58,579 bases of DNA from an uncultured Coriobacteriaceae bacterium (GTDB lineage: Bacteria; Actinomycetota; Coriobacteriia; Coriobacteriales; Atopobiaceae), in contig CADCPM010000002.1 in assembly GCA_902803315.1 (NCBI GenBank), positions 1 through 58,579 on the forward strand, given 5' to 3'. The notes under the pieces were generated by a model. That model did no database searches. It had not been told where the DNA came from and saw only the letters and a program-made list of their open reading frames with translations. Position numbers and translations under genes: made by a program. Below, piece after piece: positions 26,293 to 35,468 of the stretch; position 1 is the first letter of the stretch; every line of letters starts with the position of its first letter.

Positions 26293-28717
26293 ACATCTGC
26301 TCGCCTGCCCAAACGGTGGGAGGAAGGTCGCAGGTCCACGTGCCCAGCTTTGCGTTGGGCGCGGCGTCAAGCGAGAGGTCAGCAAACAGGCCCGCGTTGT
26401 AGCTACGCAGAGCCACCAGGCCAATCATCGCGCCATTGTCGCCGCACGCGGCCAAGGGCGGGACCGTTACGCGTACGCCCATGCGCTCAAAGGCCTCACG
26501 ATACGCCTCCCGAAGCTTAGGGTTAGCCGCCACGCCTCCACCCACGCAAAAGTCCGATGCCCCGGTTTCCTCTATGGCACGCATTGCCTTGGACACCTGC
26601 ACGTCCACGACCGCCGCCTCGAAGCTCGCCGCCAGGTCGGGCAGGTTTATTGCCCGCCCAGCCTTGTTCTCGCCCTGAATGTAGGTGATGACCGCCGTCT
26701 TGAGTCCACTCAAAGAAAAGCGATAGTCACCGCTGTGCATCATGGCGCGAGGGAAAGCGATGGCACGCGGGTTGCCCTTTGCCGAGAGTTTGCTTATAAC
26801 GGGTCCCCCGGGATATCCCAGGCCAAGGGCCTTCGCGACCTTGTCAAATGCCTCGCCAACGGCGTCGTCGATAGTGGCGCCCAGCAGCTCGTAATCGCCC
26901 CATGCACGCACATGCACCAGCATGGTGTTTCCGCCGCTCACCAGACTCGCCACAAAGGGCGGCTCCAGGTCAGGTGTCTGGAACAGGTTGGCGAAGAGGT
27001 GTCCCTCCAGGTGGTTTGCGGCAATAAGAGGCAGGTCCGCAGCGCCGCAGAGCCCCTTGGCAAAGGCCACTCCCACCACAAGGGCGCCTACCAGGCCAGG
27101 GCCTGCCGTGACTCCCACGGCCGCAAGGTCGGACGGTGCCAGCGTGTCCACGCCTAGTTGCTCGCCGGCCTGCGCAAGGGCTTCCTCAAACACGCCGACA
27201 ATGGCTTCGGTATGCTTGCGACTGGCGATTTCGGGCACCACACCGCCAAAGCGCGCGTGGAAGTCGATCTGGGTGGCAACCACGTTGGACAGGATGCGTC
27301 CCTGGCCATCTATCACCGCCATGGCGGTCTCGTCGCAAGACGACTCAATGGAGAGAATCAGCGGTGCCGCAGCAGCGATGCGCTCGCACGCAGCCACGTC
27401 GCGACGCTCGGGTACGATCGGCCACGGACGAATGGACGCCTGCGGGTCAGGGCGCGCGGCATCCGCGGCGCTGACCAACGGCAGCGCCACGGTCATGATT
27501 GCCGCATGGTTATTGGGTCCGTAATAGTCCTTTCGTACGCCGACCTTGGCAAAGCCCATCGACTCATAGAGGGACAACGCCGAGTCGTTGCTTTGGGCGA
27601 CCTCTAGCGTCATGGCTCGCGCCCCCAGCACATGGCCATCGTAGGCCAGGCGCTGCAAGAGACGCCTCGCAATCCCCTCGCGACGGCGCGCGGAATCAAC
27701 CGCCACGTCAAGCACGTCCAACACGTCGCCTGCCAGCACGCCGCCGGCAAAGCCCACAATCGTGCCCATGTCGTGGGCAACCCACCACGTCCGGCCGGGA
27801 AGCGCGAGCTCCTCCTCAAACATCTCCCGCGACCACGCCTCGTGCACACCGCCCACAAAGGCGCGCGCCTCAAGCTCCGCAACCTGGCTCACGTCGTTTA
27901 TGGACATGGGACGAAGCTGCAGGTGCAGATTCGCAAGCTCGTCAGCGACGCCGGTAACCTCAACGCTTGCAGGCTGAACAAGCCCCAGGCGCTTGCGCTC
28001 GTTCTCCTCCGCATCCGAAAGCCTCGTATACACAGGGAGCACAAGCGCGGGATCGCCCGATTGCGCCTCGGTCGTATCCCACGATAGGAGCAATGCCTCA
28101 CCCGTGGGATACCACAAGCCCTTGTCGATCATGTTCGTCAAGCCGGCCGCCTCAAAGCGATCGGCGTACTTAAAGAGGCCGTTGCCCGTAATCTGCAATT
28201 GAGCCGCGTCCACTCGCGAAGCCCATTGCTCAACGCAAGCATCTGCCTTTTGCACGGTCTCGGTGGCAAAAGTGCGATGCGCACCGTCGTCGTCCAGGTC
28301 GTAGATGCCGGGATACACCTCACCTCGCATGGCATCCATGGCCACGGCGAGCGTTCCCCTTACGCCAGCAAGCCATGCCGTCCATGCCGTCGCATCAAGC
28401 GTCGAGACGCCAAAGAGCGGCCTTCCCATGCCGCACGAGAGCCCCTTGGCGGTAGCAATGCCAATGCGTACGCCCGTAAAGGATCCGGGACCGCGCCCCA
28501 CCAGCACGGCGTCCACATCGGCCATGCCCAACCCAGCCTCTTCCAAGGCGGCCAGCGACGTGCTAACCAACTCCTCGTTTGCATGGCGACGACACAGGTG
28601 GTCTCCCGTCGACAAAAGATCGACTTCCTTTCCGACTCGCGCCACCGCACAGCACAACATGTCGGAGGAGGTGTCAAGGGCAAGGATGGTCCGGACATTG
28701 GTTTTTGTTTCGGGCAT
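26291..28717 (-). CDS. tsaB-rimI-tsaD: TsaB-RimI-TsaD triple fusion (t6A tRNA modification and ribosomal alanine acetylation)
   Basis: One 808-residue protein covers three normally separate functions. Residues 1-225 are TsaB: ILALDTSSDMLCCAV and VGRGPGSFTGVRIG. About 250-400 is a RimI-type GNAT acetyltransferase: RRREGIARRLLQ, then EVAQSNDSALSLYESMGF. About 430-808 is TsaD: LSIESSCDETAMAVID, the metal motif HLEGHLFAN, SGGNTMLV and GEAFDKVAKALGLGYPGGP. TsaB and TsaD form the t6A37 complex with TsaE, which is encoded at 31438-31923; RimI acetylates ribosomal protein S18. Two-part fusions are known; three in one chain is less usual. The start has AAGGAG upstream. All motifs look intact, so this is not a sequencing join. 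Confidence 0.95.
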   Translation of the reverse strand: MPETKTNVRTILALDTSSDMLCCAVARVGKEVDLLSTGDHLCRRHANEELVSTSLAALEEAGLGMADVDAVLVGRGPGSFTGVRIGIATAKGLSCGMGRPLFGVSTLDATAWTAWLAGVRGTLAVAMDAMRGEVYPGIYDLDDDGAHRTFATETVQKADACVEQWASRVDAAQLQITGNGLFKYADRFEAAGLTNMIDKGLWYPTGEALLLSWDTTEAQSGDPALVLPVYTRLSDAEENERKRLGLVQPASVEVTGVADELANLHLQLRPMSINDVSQVAELEARAFVGGVHEAWSREMFEEELALPGRTWWVAHDMGTIVGFAGGVLAGDVLDVLDVAVDSARRREGIARRLLQRLAYDGHVLGARAMTLEVAQSNDSALSLYESMGFAKVGVRKDYYGPNNHAAIMTVALPLVSAADAARPDPQASIRPWPIVPERRDVAACERIAAAAPLILSIESSCDETAMAVIDGQGRILSNVVATQIDFHARFGGVVPEIASRKHTEAIVGVFEEALAQAGEQLGVDTLAPSDLAAVGVTAGPGLVGALVVGVAFAKGLCGAADLPLIAANHLEGHLFANLFQTPDLEPPFVASLVSGGNTMLVHVRAWGDYELLGATIDDAVGEAFDKVAKALGLGYPGGPVISKLSAKGNPRAIAFPRAMMHSGDYRFSLSGLKTAVITYIQGENKAGRAINLPDLAASFEAAVVDVQVSKAMRAIEETGASDFCVGGGVAANPKLREAYREAFERMGVRVTVPPLAACGDNGAMIGLVALRSYNAGLFADLSLDAAPNAKLGTWTCDLPPTVWAGEQM

Positions 28718-28815
28718 CGTTTTTCTCCTTTGTTGGCAACTGCCGGGGAGCCTTTCCCCGGCAATCACAAGTCAACCAATAATAAGACTACACGTCTGGT
28801 CGAGTGTGGCGGGCT

Positions 28816-28895
28816 GGGACCCTAAATAGGGGACAGTCCCCAAGTTGGGGTTCCGCAAAACCCCAACATGGGGACTGTCCCCTATTTAGGGTCCC
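28816..28895. repeat. GGGGACAG-type palindromic element 6
   Basis: The longest member: arms 28816-28852 and 28857-28895 pair with few mismatches around a short loop. It contains GGGGACAGTCCCC on both sides. It lies between the beta-helix gene and the tsa fusion gene, both on the minus strand. Confidence 0.9.
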
Positions 28896-28902
28896 GTTTG
28901 GT

Positions 28903-30033
28903 TTACAGGCCGTTCCTGATTTTGTTTGCGCAGGAGACGATCCACTCGTGAAGGAGGGTTTTTTCGCCTTCGGAAAGGGACCAGACCCACTTGTCGTACG
29001 CAAGCTCCGGCTTCCAGTCGATGGAAGCTTCGAGCGCGGGAGCAGCCTCACCGAGGCAAGCGTCGTGGAAGGGCTTCGCGTCCCACGACGAGGCGAAGCT
29101 CTCGTATCTCTTGACCCGTTCCTCCACGCAATCGTCAAGCGTTTCCAGTGCTCCCGCGTAAACCAGCGACAGCTCCTCGTCTTCGCAGATTTCGGCGCGC
29201 TTCATTCTGACCTGCGTGTACCATGCTTTGAGCGCGTACAGCTGGGCAAGGTATTCAATGTTGCTCTGGCGAATATGGCTGATGTGCTTTTCCGACGGCT
29301 GGCTGCTGTCATAGGAGAAGGGCCTCTCAAAGCTGGGGCTATCGCCGGAATACATGGTGTCGTCTGGAACCGACCTGCGGATAACCTGGCCGGCAATGGT
29401 CATGGCGCCGAACCCGATTTCCTTGGGCCCAACGATACCGCTCATGCCGCCCAAAAAGATTGGTGGCTTATCGATAAACACACCCTCGGTAGCGGTTCCG
29501 ATCAGGGAAGGCGTCGCCTTGTCGCCGGTTTCGCCCCAAGGGGTAAAGTTGAAGTGGATAAAGCCGCTGCCAACCTCGGTGTGAACCTTGCGGGAAAGGC
29601 CACCCGAAAGCAAGGCATCGCAGAAGTTGATGAGGGAGCCCATGGTAACGCCGTGCATCATAATCGTCTGCTTGAGTCCCACGGCGTGGGCGGTGTTCGC
29701 TTCCTCCTCAAGCAGCGTGCCGTTGCGAAAATGGCAGTTGCCACCCGCCTTGGCACGGGGAAGAAGCGTGGACTCGGTAACATAGCCGCTGGCAATGGAT
29801 GCTCCCGCGCCGATCACGGAGTCGTTTACCGTGGCGGGACCCTCGGTTCCGATTTTTGCGCCGCTGCCTATGAGCGTGCGACTTCCCGTGAGCCGTGCGC
29901 CGGGATATAGGACACTGCCTGGATAAATTCTTTCGATGTCAACATCGGGAGACAGATAGACCTGTCTTGGGTCGATTATTTTTACACCCTTTTTCTCAAG
30001 GGCGTCTATAGATTGCTCAATGCTGTAATTCAT
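28903..30033 (-). CDS. Left-handed beta-helix (hexapeptide-repeat) protein, GlmU-like
   Basis: A 376-residue protein with hexapeptide-like repeats from about residue 30 to 210 (LYPGARLTGS, LIGSGAKIG, VIGAGASIASG, FLGGMSGIVGP) and an alpha-helical C-terminal third. Some relatives are labelled UDP-GlcNAc pyrophosphorylase-like, but no nucleotidyltransferase motif is seen here. An acetyltransferase or sugar-nucleotide role in hexosamine metabolism is suggested by nagB upstream on the same strand; this is inference. The start at 30033 has GGAG seven bases upstream. A 44-codon ORF ends 1 bp before it. Confidence 0.75.
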   Translation of the reverse strand: MNYSIEQSIDALEKKGVKIIDPRQVYLSPDVDIERIYPGSVLYPGARLTGSRTLIGSGAKIGTEGPATVNDSVIGAGASIASGYVTESTLLPRAKAGGNCHFRNGTLLEEEANTAHAVGLKQTIMMHGVTMGSLINFCDALLSGGLSRKVHTEVGSGFIHFNFTPWGETGDKATPSLIGTATEGVFIDKPPIFLGGMSGIVGPKEIGFGAMTIAGQVIRRSVPDDTMYSGDSPSFERPFSYDSSQPSEKHISHIRQSNIEYLAQLYALKAWYTQVRMKRAEICEDEELSLVYAGALETLDDCVEERVKRYESFASSWDAKPFHDACLGEAAPALEASIDWKPELAYDKWVWSLSEGEKTLLHEWIVSCANKIRNGL

Positions 30034-30034
30034 A

Positions 30035-30169
30035 TTACACTCCGTCAGTATTTTTTGAGACCGCCGCGATTCTTGCAAACAGCTCCCCGCGTTCGCCTGC
30101 CGTCAGCTCAACCCCGTACCTCACAATGCGGCACCTCCTCGTCAGCCTCCCGACAAGATGGTGCCGCAT
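30035..30169 (-). pseudogene. Small ORF resembling a transposase N-terminus
   Basis: A 44-codon frame whose middle reads VRYGVELTAGERGELFARI, similar to the start of IS630-type transposases (LTxxERxEL). There is no continuation, no inverted repeat and no good ribosome site, so it is probably a relic. The stop lies 1 bp before the beta-helix gene. Confidence 0.35.
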
Positions 30170-30191
30170 GGTTTAGGACAGGAAATAATTG

Positions 30192-30222
30192 GCGTATCAA
30201 AAGGGAGCGTCCCTTTGACGCG
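30192..30222 (-). terminator. Hairpin after nagB
   Basis: An imperfect inverted repeat directly after the nagB stop, read on the minus strand as GCGTCAAAGGGA ... TCCCTTTTGATACGC. It is a weak terminator or mRNA-end hairpin. Confidence 0.55.
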
Positions 30223-31014
30223 CTAGAGCCTCTCGTCCTTCTCGATGTCGAGGAAGTACTTGTAGGTGTCTACGGTCAGCTCGCCGCAAGCCTCCTCGTC
30301 GCAGGCAATAATGGCACCGTTGTGCAGCTGCAGCGCGGAGCAGGTCCACTTATGCGACACGTTGCCCTCAACGGTCTTGGCCAATGCACGGGCCTTGTTG
30401 TGGCCGTTAATGAGGACCAGGACTTCCTTGGAGTCGCACACGGTGCCCACGCCCACCGAAAGCGCCAGCGCGGGAACCTTCTCGGGATCGTTACCAAAGA
30501 AGCGGGAGTTCACGATGCGCGTGTCGGTAGTGAGCTTACGCACGCCGGTGCGGGAGGCGAGGCTGGTGTAAGGCTCGTTAAAGGCAATGTGGCCATCCAC
30601 ACCGATGCCACCCATAAACAGGTCGATGCCACCAAAGGAGGCGATCTTCTCCTCATAGGCAGCGCACTCGGCCTCCGGGTCGTCGGCCATACCGTTGAGA
30701 ATGTTGATGTTCTCGGGCTTCATGTCTACCAGATGGTTAAAGAAGTTGTCGTGCATGAAGTACCAGTAGGACTGGTCGTGGTCGTGGTCGAGCCCCACGT
30801 ACTCGTCCATGTTGAAGGTAACCACGTTGGCAAAGCTCAGCTCGCCGGCCTGGTTCTGGCGCACGAGCTCCTTGTACACGCCAAGGGGAGAGGATCCGGT
30901 GGGAAGCCCCAGCACGAACGGACGATCCTCCTTGTGGTTGCGGATCTTGTTGGCGATGTAGTCCGCCGCCCACTTGCTCATCTTCTCGTAATTGTCCTGA
31001 ATAACAACGCGCAT
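30223..31014 (-). CDS. nagB: Glucosamine-6-phosphate deaminase
   Basis: Converts glucosamine-6-phosphate to fructose-6-phosphate and ammonia, feeding amino sugars into glycolysis. The 263 residues show [18 protein letters not shown], the catalytic Asp/Glu region NMDEYVGL, and [16 protein letters not shown] with the catalytic His. The start at 31014 has AAGGAG eight bases upstream; a longer open frame upstream lacks family sequence. It opposes the direction of GlmS (36315-38165), so the two need separate control. The 31015-31290 gap holds the leader; the self-complementary CTGGACCAG near 31170 could be an operator but this is weak. Confidence 0.95.
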   Translation of the reverse strand: MRVVIQDNYEKMSKWAADYIANKIRNHKEDRPFVLGLPTGSSPLGVYKELVRQNQAGELSFANVVTFNMDEYVGLDHDHDQSYWYFMHDNFFNHLVDMKPENINILNGMADDPEAECAAYEEKIASFGGIDLFMGGIGVDGHIAFNEPYTSLASRTGVRKLTTDTRIVNSRFFGNDPEKVPALALSVGVGTVCDSKEVLVLINGHNKARALAKTVEGNVSHKWTCSALQLHNGAIIACDEEACGELTVDTYKYFLDIEKDERL

Positions 31015-31293
31015 GATATGCACTCCTTCATTTGGTTTGCTTTTGGCACGGAAAGAGCCTCTGTTACGGTGTTGATTCCGCTTTTTATTCTCTCCCCTGA
31101 CGACCGCCCCATGTGGCCGTGGCAGCACCCGCCGAATCTTTCGATAACTGCCATCCTCGTCAACCATTTCTGGTCCAGGCGCTAACAGACTCCCAAAATC
31201 CTCCTCCCAAGGAACTCCGTTTTCCAGAGTATTAAAACACGGGAGAATAGCCCCATTCGAATTGTCACAGCGATTACATGGCTAACCCTCTGA

Positions 31294-31415
31294 GGCCGCT
31301 GTTCGCACCCCAGGCCCGCGTTCGACCCGCATGCGGCTCCACGCTCGCTTCGCTCGCTCACTTCGTGAGTCGCCACTTCCGGGTCGGACGCGGGCCTGGG
31401 GTGCGAACAGCGGCC
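31294..31415. repeat. Long hairpin element with conserved core (family A, site 3)
   Basis: Arms of about 34 bp (31294-31328 with 31381-31415) enclose CGCATGCGGCTCC, CGCTCGCTTCGCTCGCTCACTT and GTGAGTCGCC, the same core as at 10372-10443. The arms differ from all other sites. It follows the stop of tsaE on the minus strand. Confidence 0.9.
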
Positions 31416-31437
31416 CCGTGAACGGCAGTAGCGTAGC

Positions 31438-31923
31438 CTACGCAAGGGCGGCAACGATCTGGCGCGCCCGCTCGCCATGCGGCTCGAAGCGCACGCAACG
31501 CGCCGGCTCCTCCCCCGCCTCGGCCTGCTCGTCCAAGCGCGTGAGGTATACGTCGAGGCGCTCTTGCCCGATTTGGTCCACGAACTGCTCGCCCCACTCA
31601 ATGACGCATGGCCCGTCATCGCCCAACACGTCAAACAGCCCGGTGTCATCCAACTGTGAGGCATCCTCCAGCCTATACAGGTCAAAATGGTACAGCGGAT
31701 ACTCGGAGCCCTCATAGACCATCTGGATGGTAAACGTGGGGCTTGTCACGTCATCAGCTATGCCCATTCCCGCCGCGATGCCCTTGGTGAGCTGCGTCTT
31801 TCCAGCTCCCAAATCGCCGGTGAGCACCACCACATCGCCCGCGCCCAACAGCTTCCCCAGCTGCCTGCCCAAGGCGATGGTTTGGGAGGTGTCATGCGTT
31901 ACAAACTCTGTGGCCTCGGCCAT
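31438..31923 (-). CDS. tsaE: tRNA t6A synthesis ATPase TsaE
   Basis: The ATPase that activates the TsaB-TsaD complex. The 161 residues carry Walker A GDLGAGKT (36-43), the switch region TSPTFTIQMVYEG and the YHFDLYRL motif typical of TsaE, and an IEWGEQF segment. It is the last gene of a minus-strand cluster with udg, alr, nnr and acpS, and its start abuts the udg stop. Its partner TsaBD fusion is 2.7 kb further on, transcribed in the same direction but not in the same operon. Confidence 0.95.
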   Translation of the reverse strand: MAEATEFVTHDTSQTIALGRQLGKLLGAGDVVVLTGDLGAGKTQLTKGIAAGMGIADDVTSPTFTIQMVYEGSEYPLYHFDLYRLEDASQLDDTGLFDVLGDDGPCVIEWGEQFVDQIGQERLDVYLTRLDEQAEAGEEPARCVRFEPHGERARQIVAALA

Positions 31924-32547
31924 TTATGCCCCTCCCTTGTTCGGCCCGGCAGGATGCTCCGCAAGCCAGGCGCCCAGCATGCGAAAGTCGTCCTCGAGCA
32001 CGGGTTGCCATTCTCGGTGATATATTGCCGCGGCGGGATGGAAGGTGGGAAGCACCGCAAAGTGCCCCGTTTGGTGAAAGCGTCCGCGCAGGCTCGTGAT
32101 GCCAACCTCGGTACGAAGCACAAAGTGCGCGGCAAAGTTGCCCAAGCACACGATGACGTCTGGCCAAATGGAGCGAATCTGCTCGCGAAGGAAGGGCGCG
32201 CAAGCTGCGATTTCCTCCGGCTTGGGGTTTCGGTTGTTGGGAGGGCGGCACTTTACCACGTTGCCAATGTACACGTCCTCGCGCCGAAGGCCAGCAAGTG
32301 ATAAGAGCCCGTCGAGGTTCTTTCCTGCCGCGCCCACAAAGGGCTCGCCCTGCAGGTCCTCGTTGCGCCCGGGACCCTCGCCCACAATCATTACGCGAGC
32401 GTTGGGGTTGCCCACGCCAAACACGAGGTTGGTACGCGTTTGCCCCAACGGGCAGAGCTGGCAGTTGCCCATAACGTCACGAATCTCTTCGAGCCGCACC
32501 TCTTGTGGCTTTTGGCGGTCGTGTCCAGGTATATGCATAATGGGCAT
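31924..32547 (-). CDS. Uracil-DNA glycosylase, family 4 (Fe-S type)
   Basis: Removes uracil from DNA. The 207 residues have two N-terminal cysteines in CQLCPLG (Cys29, Cys32) and two more in VVKCRPPNNRNP and EIAACAPFL that together bind a 4Fe-4S cluster in this family. The active-site stretch GEGPGRNEDLQGEPFVG and the late HPAAAIYH are present. The start at 32547 has GAGGAGG upstream. A longer frame reaches back into alr and overlaps its stop but has no ribosome site. Confidence 0.92.
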   Translation of the reverse strand: MPIMHIPGHDRQKPQEVRLEEIRDVMGNCQLCPLGQTRTNLVFGVGNPNARVMIVGEGPGRNEDLQGEPFVGAAGKNLDGLLSLAGLRREDVYIGNVVKCRPPNNRNPKPEEIAACAPFLREQIRSIWPDVIVCLGNFAAHFVLRTEVGITSLRGRFHQTGHFAVLPTFHPAAAIYHREWQPVLEDDFRMLGAWLAEHPAGPNKGGA

Positions 32548-32611
32548 TGAGCCATCCTCCTCGACCAAGTAGGCGCGTGGCGTCCGGCGGCGCCCGCGCC
32601 TCTGCACGGCG

Positions 32612-33775
32612 CTACACATAGATCTTTTGGAGTCGTAGGCCAAAATCACATACGACCTCGTAGTTAATGGTATTTCGGCGATTCGCCATATCGTCTGCCG
32701 ATATGACCTCATTGCCGTCGCGCCCCAGCACGGTAACCACGTCGCCGTATTCCACGGCACGCGTGGGACGATATGCCCGCACGTTGTTTACGGTTACGGC
32801 AAACATGAACTGGTCCATGCAGATGCGGCCCACCTGCGGACAGCGCTCGCCGTTTACGAGCACGTCCATGTTTCCCGACAGATTGCGCGAAAGTCCGTCG
32901 GCATAGCCCATGGGCACCGTGCAGATCTGCACGTTTGGCTTGGGCACGCGGTAGGTAAGGCCATAGCTCACGCCGGTTCCCACCTCGGGGTGCTCCACGC
33001 GCGTAATGCGACCACGCACGCTCATAACGGGCGTAAGGTGCACGACCTTACGAGTCTCCAGTGCTGGATGCAGGCCATACAGGCCAACGCCCACACGGCA
33101 CATGTCCAAGTGAACTTCGGGACGCAGTATGGAAGCTGGCGTATTGGCGCAGTGGACAAGACCCGTGTCGAGTCCCGCGTCCTGGATGGCGCGCACCGCC
33201 GAAGCGAAGCGCCTCGTCTGCATGTGGAAGTCCCAGTCGCCGGATACGTCTGCCGTCGCGAAATGGGTAAAGGTTCCTGCGCACTCGATTCCTCGATGGA
33301 AGTCGATGCTGCGCCTCAGCTCAAGCGCATCGCGCCAGTTCACGCCAATGCGCGTCATGCCCGTATCGATGGCGAGGTGATAGGTTGCCACCTTGCCTGC
33401 GGCTGCGGCGCACTCGCCAAGCGCAAGCGCGAAGTCCTGGTTGAACACGGCAGGGCTAAGGTCGTAGTCAACGATCGTCTGGACGGTGTCGAGCGGCGGC
33501 TCCGAGAGAATGGCAATAGGCTCGCGAATGCCCGACTCGCGCAGCTCCACGCCTTCGGTTACCGTTGCCACGGCAAACTGGTTGGCGCCCGCGCGGAGCA
33601 TCGCCTTGGCACACTTAACGGCCCCATGGCCATAGGCATCCGCCTTAACCACGCACATCATTTGCACGTCTCTGTCCAGGAGCCTCTTGAGTGCCGCCGT
33701 GTTTTGCCGCAGCGCCTCCAAGTCAATCTCAACCCACGCCCATCGGTCTTCGGGACACCTGATTCCGCGAACCAT
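32612..33775 (-). CDS. alr: Alanine racemase
   Basis: Makes D-alanine for peptidoglycan, and possibly for a DltC-like carrier if that carrier takes D-alanine. The 387 residues have the PLP lysine in VVKADAYGHG (Lys44), AIDTGMTRIGV, the second catalytic Tyr in GVSYGLTYR, and MGYADGLSR and VGRICMDQF in the C-terminal domain. The start has GAGGAGG five bases upstream. An open frame extending to 34186 is only overlap with nnr. It lies between nnr and udg in the same operon; alr next to nnr and acpS is a common order in Gram-positive bacteria. Confidence 0.96.
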   Translation of the reverse strand: MVRGIRCPEDRWAWVEIDLEALRQNTAALKRLLDRDVQMMCVVKADAYGHGAVKCAKAMLRAGANQFAVATVTEGVELRESGIREPIAILSEPPLDTVQTIVDYDLSPAVFNQDFALALGECAAAAGKVATYHLAIDTGMTRIGVNWRDALELRRSIDFHRGIECAGTFTHFATADVSGDWDFHMQTRRFASAVRAIQDAGLDTGLVHCANTPASILRPEVHLDMCRVGVGLYGLHPALETRKVVHLTPVMSVRGRITRVEHPEVGTGVSYGLTYRVPKPNVQICTVPMGYADGLSRNLSGNMDVLVNGERCPQVGRICMDQFMFAVTVNNVRAYRPTRAVEYGDVVTVLGRDGNEVISADDMANRRNTINYEVVCDFGLRLQKIYV

Positions 33776-33806
33776 ATTTACCTCCTCACGCCCGCTCCAC
33801 ATCTGA

Positions 33807-35414
33807 TTATGCGCCAAGAACCGCCTGTCGCTCCAGCTCGTCAACGGCCAAGCCCACCGCGTCGGCAACGTCGCCTGCCATAACGCCATGCGAGCCAAAT
33901 CGCTCGGACGCCACCACCGCGGCCTGTCCGTGAATCTCGCATGCCAGCGAGCACAACAGTGGAAGGCTTTCGTTTTCCACCAGGCCCGCGGTCTTTGCCA
34001 AGGTGGCTCCCATAATTCCCGCAAGCACGTCTCCCGAACCGGCTGTGGCCAGCGCAGAGGGACCAGGCTTGGGCAAGAGGGCAATGTCGACGCCCACGCA
34101 GGCAGTCGCCGTACCCTTCGCAACCACGCACACCTCGCTGCCGCCTTCGGCCCACACGATGCGACGAGCCGCATCCAATGCCGCACTTATGGTCTCCGGC
34201 GGCGTGTCGGCCAAGCCCACGAGCCTGCCGAGTTCACGTCGGTGCGGCGTAAGCACCAAGGGGGCGGAGCGTCGTATGAGCTCGGGGAAGCTGTCGAGAC
34301 GACCAGAGGTAAGGCGAGCCAGGCAGTTGAGTGCATCGGCATCCAGTACCAGCGGGACCTCGCACTGAAGCAGGCCCGCCACCACAGACATGGTCGACGC
34401 GTTCACCAGCATGCCGGGTCCTGCAACGACGGCCGTGCTATTCTTTGCGAAGGCGGCAATGGCCTCTCGGGCGTCGGCCGCGAATGACCCGCAGCTGGGA
34501 TCGTAGGGCATACCGACCACCGGAATCTCGGCAACGTGCGCCTGCACCACCGAGACCACGGGCTCCGGCACTGCCAGCGTTACGTAGCCCGCACCTCCAC
34601 GCGCGGCAGCGCGCGCAGCGAGCATCGCGGCACCCACATAGCGTGTGGATCCGCCCACCACCAACACCGAGCCGCGCGAGAACTTGTCTACGGCAGACGA
34701 GGGGGGAAACACGACGTCGGCGTAGTCCTCCGGCTCGTTGCGCCACGCAACCGGGTCGGCCTCGATTACCAGGCGCTCCGTTTGCTCGGCAAGCGGAGCC
34801 AGCACCAAGGCACCGCACACGTCGCGCCCATCGTCGGTAAGCAAGCCCGGCTTGAGGCTGATCATGGTTACGGTAGCGTCTGCTACCACGGTACTCTTGG
34901 AAGCCTTGCCCGTTTGGGCCGAAAGGCCGCTGGGAACGTCCACGGCCACCACGCGCACGCCCGAAAGGTTGATGCAGTCGATCCAAATGTCAAACGGAGC
35001 CTTGGGATCCCCGTGAAAGCCGGTTCCCAGTATGGCATCGAGCACGATGTCGGCCGAAGACAAGAGCTCCTCGATCTTCTCGCGAGGTGGCGAAACGAGG
35101 ATGGGAACATTTGCACGCTCGGCATTTACGGCAACCACGTGCGCCAGGTTGCTCTTCACCTGAGACGGCTCGATTGGCGTTACCACCGTTACCGCATATC
35201 CTTGGCTCTGCAGCCGCTCGGCGGCAACCCAACCGTCGCCTCCGTTGTTTCCAAATCCCACAAAGATCACGACGGTGTGCGCGCCCTCAAAACTGGCAAC
35301 CTCGTGGGCCGCCGCTGCTCCCGCACGCCGCATGAGCTCCGAAAGGCTCACCCCAGCCTTGGTGAGCTCCTGCTCCACGTTCCGAACGTCTTCCACGTTA
35401 AGCACAGCTTGCAT
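33807..35414 (-). CDS. nnr: Bifunctional NAD(P)H-hydrate epimerase / dehydratase
   Basis: Repairs damaged hydrated NAD(P)H. Residues 1-215 form the epimerase (YjeF_N): VGFGNNGGDGWVAAERL, DAILGTGFHG, DVPSGLSA. From about 240 the ADP/ATP-dependent dehydratase (carbohydrate-kinase-like) follows: VVGGSTRYVGAAMLAARAA, LTPHRRELGRL, and ATAGSGDVLAGIMG with the catalytic Asp. Length (535) fits the fused form. It follows acpS by 54 bp. Confidence 0.95.
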   Translation of the reverse strand: MQAVLNVEDVRNVEQELTKAGVSLSELMRRAGAAAAHEVASFEGAHTVVIFVGFGNNGGDGWVAAERLQSQGYAVTVVTPIEPSQVKSNLAHVVAVNAERANVPILVSPPREKIEELLSSADIVLDAILGTGFHGDPKAPFDIWIDCINLSGVRVVAVDVPSGLSAQTGKASKSTVVADATVTMISLKPGLLTDDGRDVCGALVLAPLAEQTERLVIEADPVAWRNEPEDYADVVFPPSSAVDKFSRGSVLVVGGSTRYVGAAMLAARAAARGGAGYVTLAVPEPVVSVVQAHVAEIPVVGMPYDPSCGSFAADAREAIAAFAKNSTAVVAGPGMLVNASTMSVVAGLLQCEVPLVLDADALNCLARLTSGRLDSFPELIRRSAPLVLTPHRRELGRLVGLADTPPETISAALDAARRIVWAEGGSEVCVVAKGTATACVGVDIALLPKPGPSALATAGSGDVLAGIMGATLAKTAGLVENESLPLLCSLACEIHGQAAVVASERFGSHGVMAGDVADAVGLAVDELERQAVLGA

Positions 35415-35468
35415 CGCATGCTTCCTTTCCCTGCTACGTTTGCGACTAAAACAATGATAACGCTTGCC

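Noticed and set aside
32612..34186. 524-codon version of alr
   Set aside because: The extra 5' part overlaps nnr in another frame and is not racemase-like; the true start has a strong ribosome site at 33775.
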